From assembly GCA_900552955.1 (NCBI GenBank), contig USBO01000070.1:1-8551 (forward strand): a stretch of 8,551 bases of DNA, read 5' to 3'. Shown here in pieces: positions 8,522 to 8,551 of the stretch; position 1 is the stretch's first letter; each line of letters begins with the position of its first letter. This DNA is from an uncultured Alistipes sp. Its GTDB lineage: Bacteria > Bacteroidota > Bacteroidia > Bacteroidales > Rikenellaceae. The translations under genes and the position numbers were made by a program. The notes beneath the pieces were generated by a model. The model saw only the letters and a program-made list of their open reading frames with translations, had not been told where the DNA came from and ran no database searches.

Positions 8522-8524
8522 AAT

Positions 8525-8551
8525 GCGGAAATAGCTCAGTCGGTAGAGCAT
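8525..8551 (+). tRNA. tRNA gene, first 27 bases (Gly-like), 3' part outside window
   Basis: The acceptor 5' strand GCGGAAA (8525-8531) is followed by T8 and A9, then a D-stem GCTC (8534-8537) and GAGC (8546-8549) enclosing AGTCGGTA with the conserved GG, then base 26 (A). This is the canonical 5' half of a tRNA. The GCGGAAATAGCTCAG start resembles bacterial tRNA-Gly(GCC), but the anticodon is beyond the edge, so the identity is a guess. It has its own promoter immediately upstream. Confidence 0.9.

Overview
The window looks like a chromosomal housekeeping stretch from a high-GC member of the Bacteroidales. A Rikenellaceae/Alistipes-like organism is my best guess, not something proven here. 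Three things point there: promoter-like elements of the Bacteroidota type (TTTG or TTG, 19-20 bases, then TAnnTTTG) in front of several genes, start codons without Shine-Dalgarno sequences, and Bacteroidota-looking protein families (a small CBM9-like protein, UbiA-like prenyltransferase, LysA). I see no mobile element, CRISPR array or phage gene.

Left part (1-1534): the 5' two thirds of a phase-consistent pheT fragment (Phe-tRNA synthetase beta chain) runs leftward out of the window. A divergent intergenic region of 168 bases separates it from a rightward gene for a small CBM9-like protein without a signal peptide.

Middle (1545-4512): three leftward genes lie head to tail with gaps of 19 and 6 bases, so they are very probably one operon. 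In transcription order they are a UbiA-family prenyltransferase (likely for menaquinone), diaminopimelate decarboxylase LysA, and a 10-TM EamA/DMT transporter. The transporter converges on the CBM9-like gene with only 10 bases between the stop codons.

Right part (4513-8551): a 244-base divergent region carries a promoter for the prenyltransferase operon and a near-consensus promoter for lepA. The predicted lepA leader can fold into a long imperfect hairpin. lepA (elongation factor 4) is followed after 4 bases by a long-chain acyl-CoA synthetase-like gene, probably co-transcribed. The window ends in the first 27 bases of a tRNA gene (Gly-like), whose promoter -7 box sits inside a perfect inverted repeat.

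Most genes are ordinary core metabolism or translation. The least explained signals are the folded lepA leader and the inverted repeat around the tRNA promoter. I found no convincing new multi-gene system.
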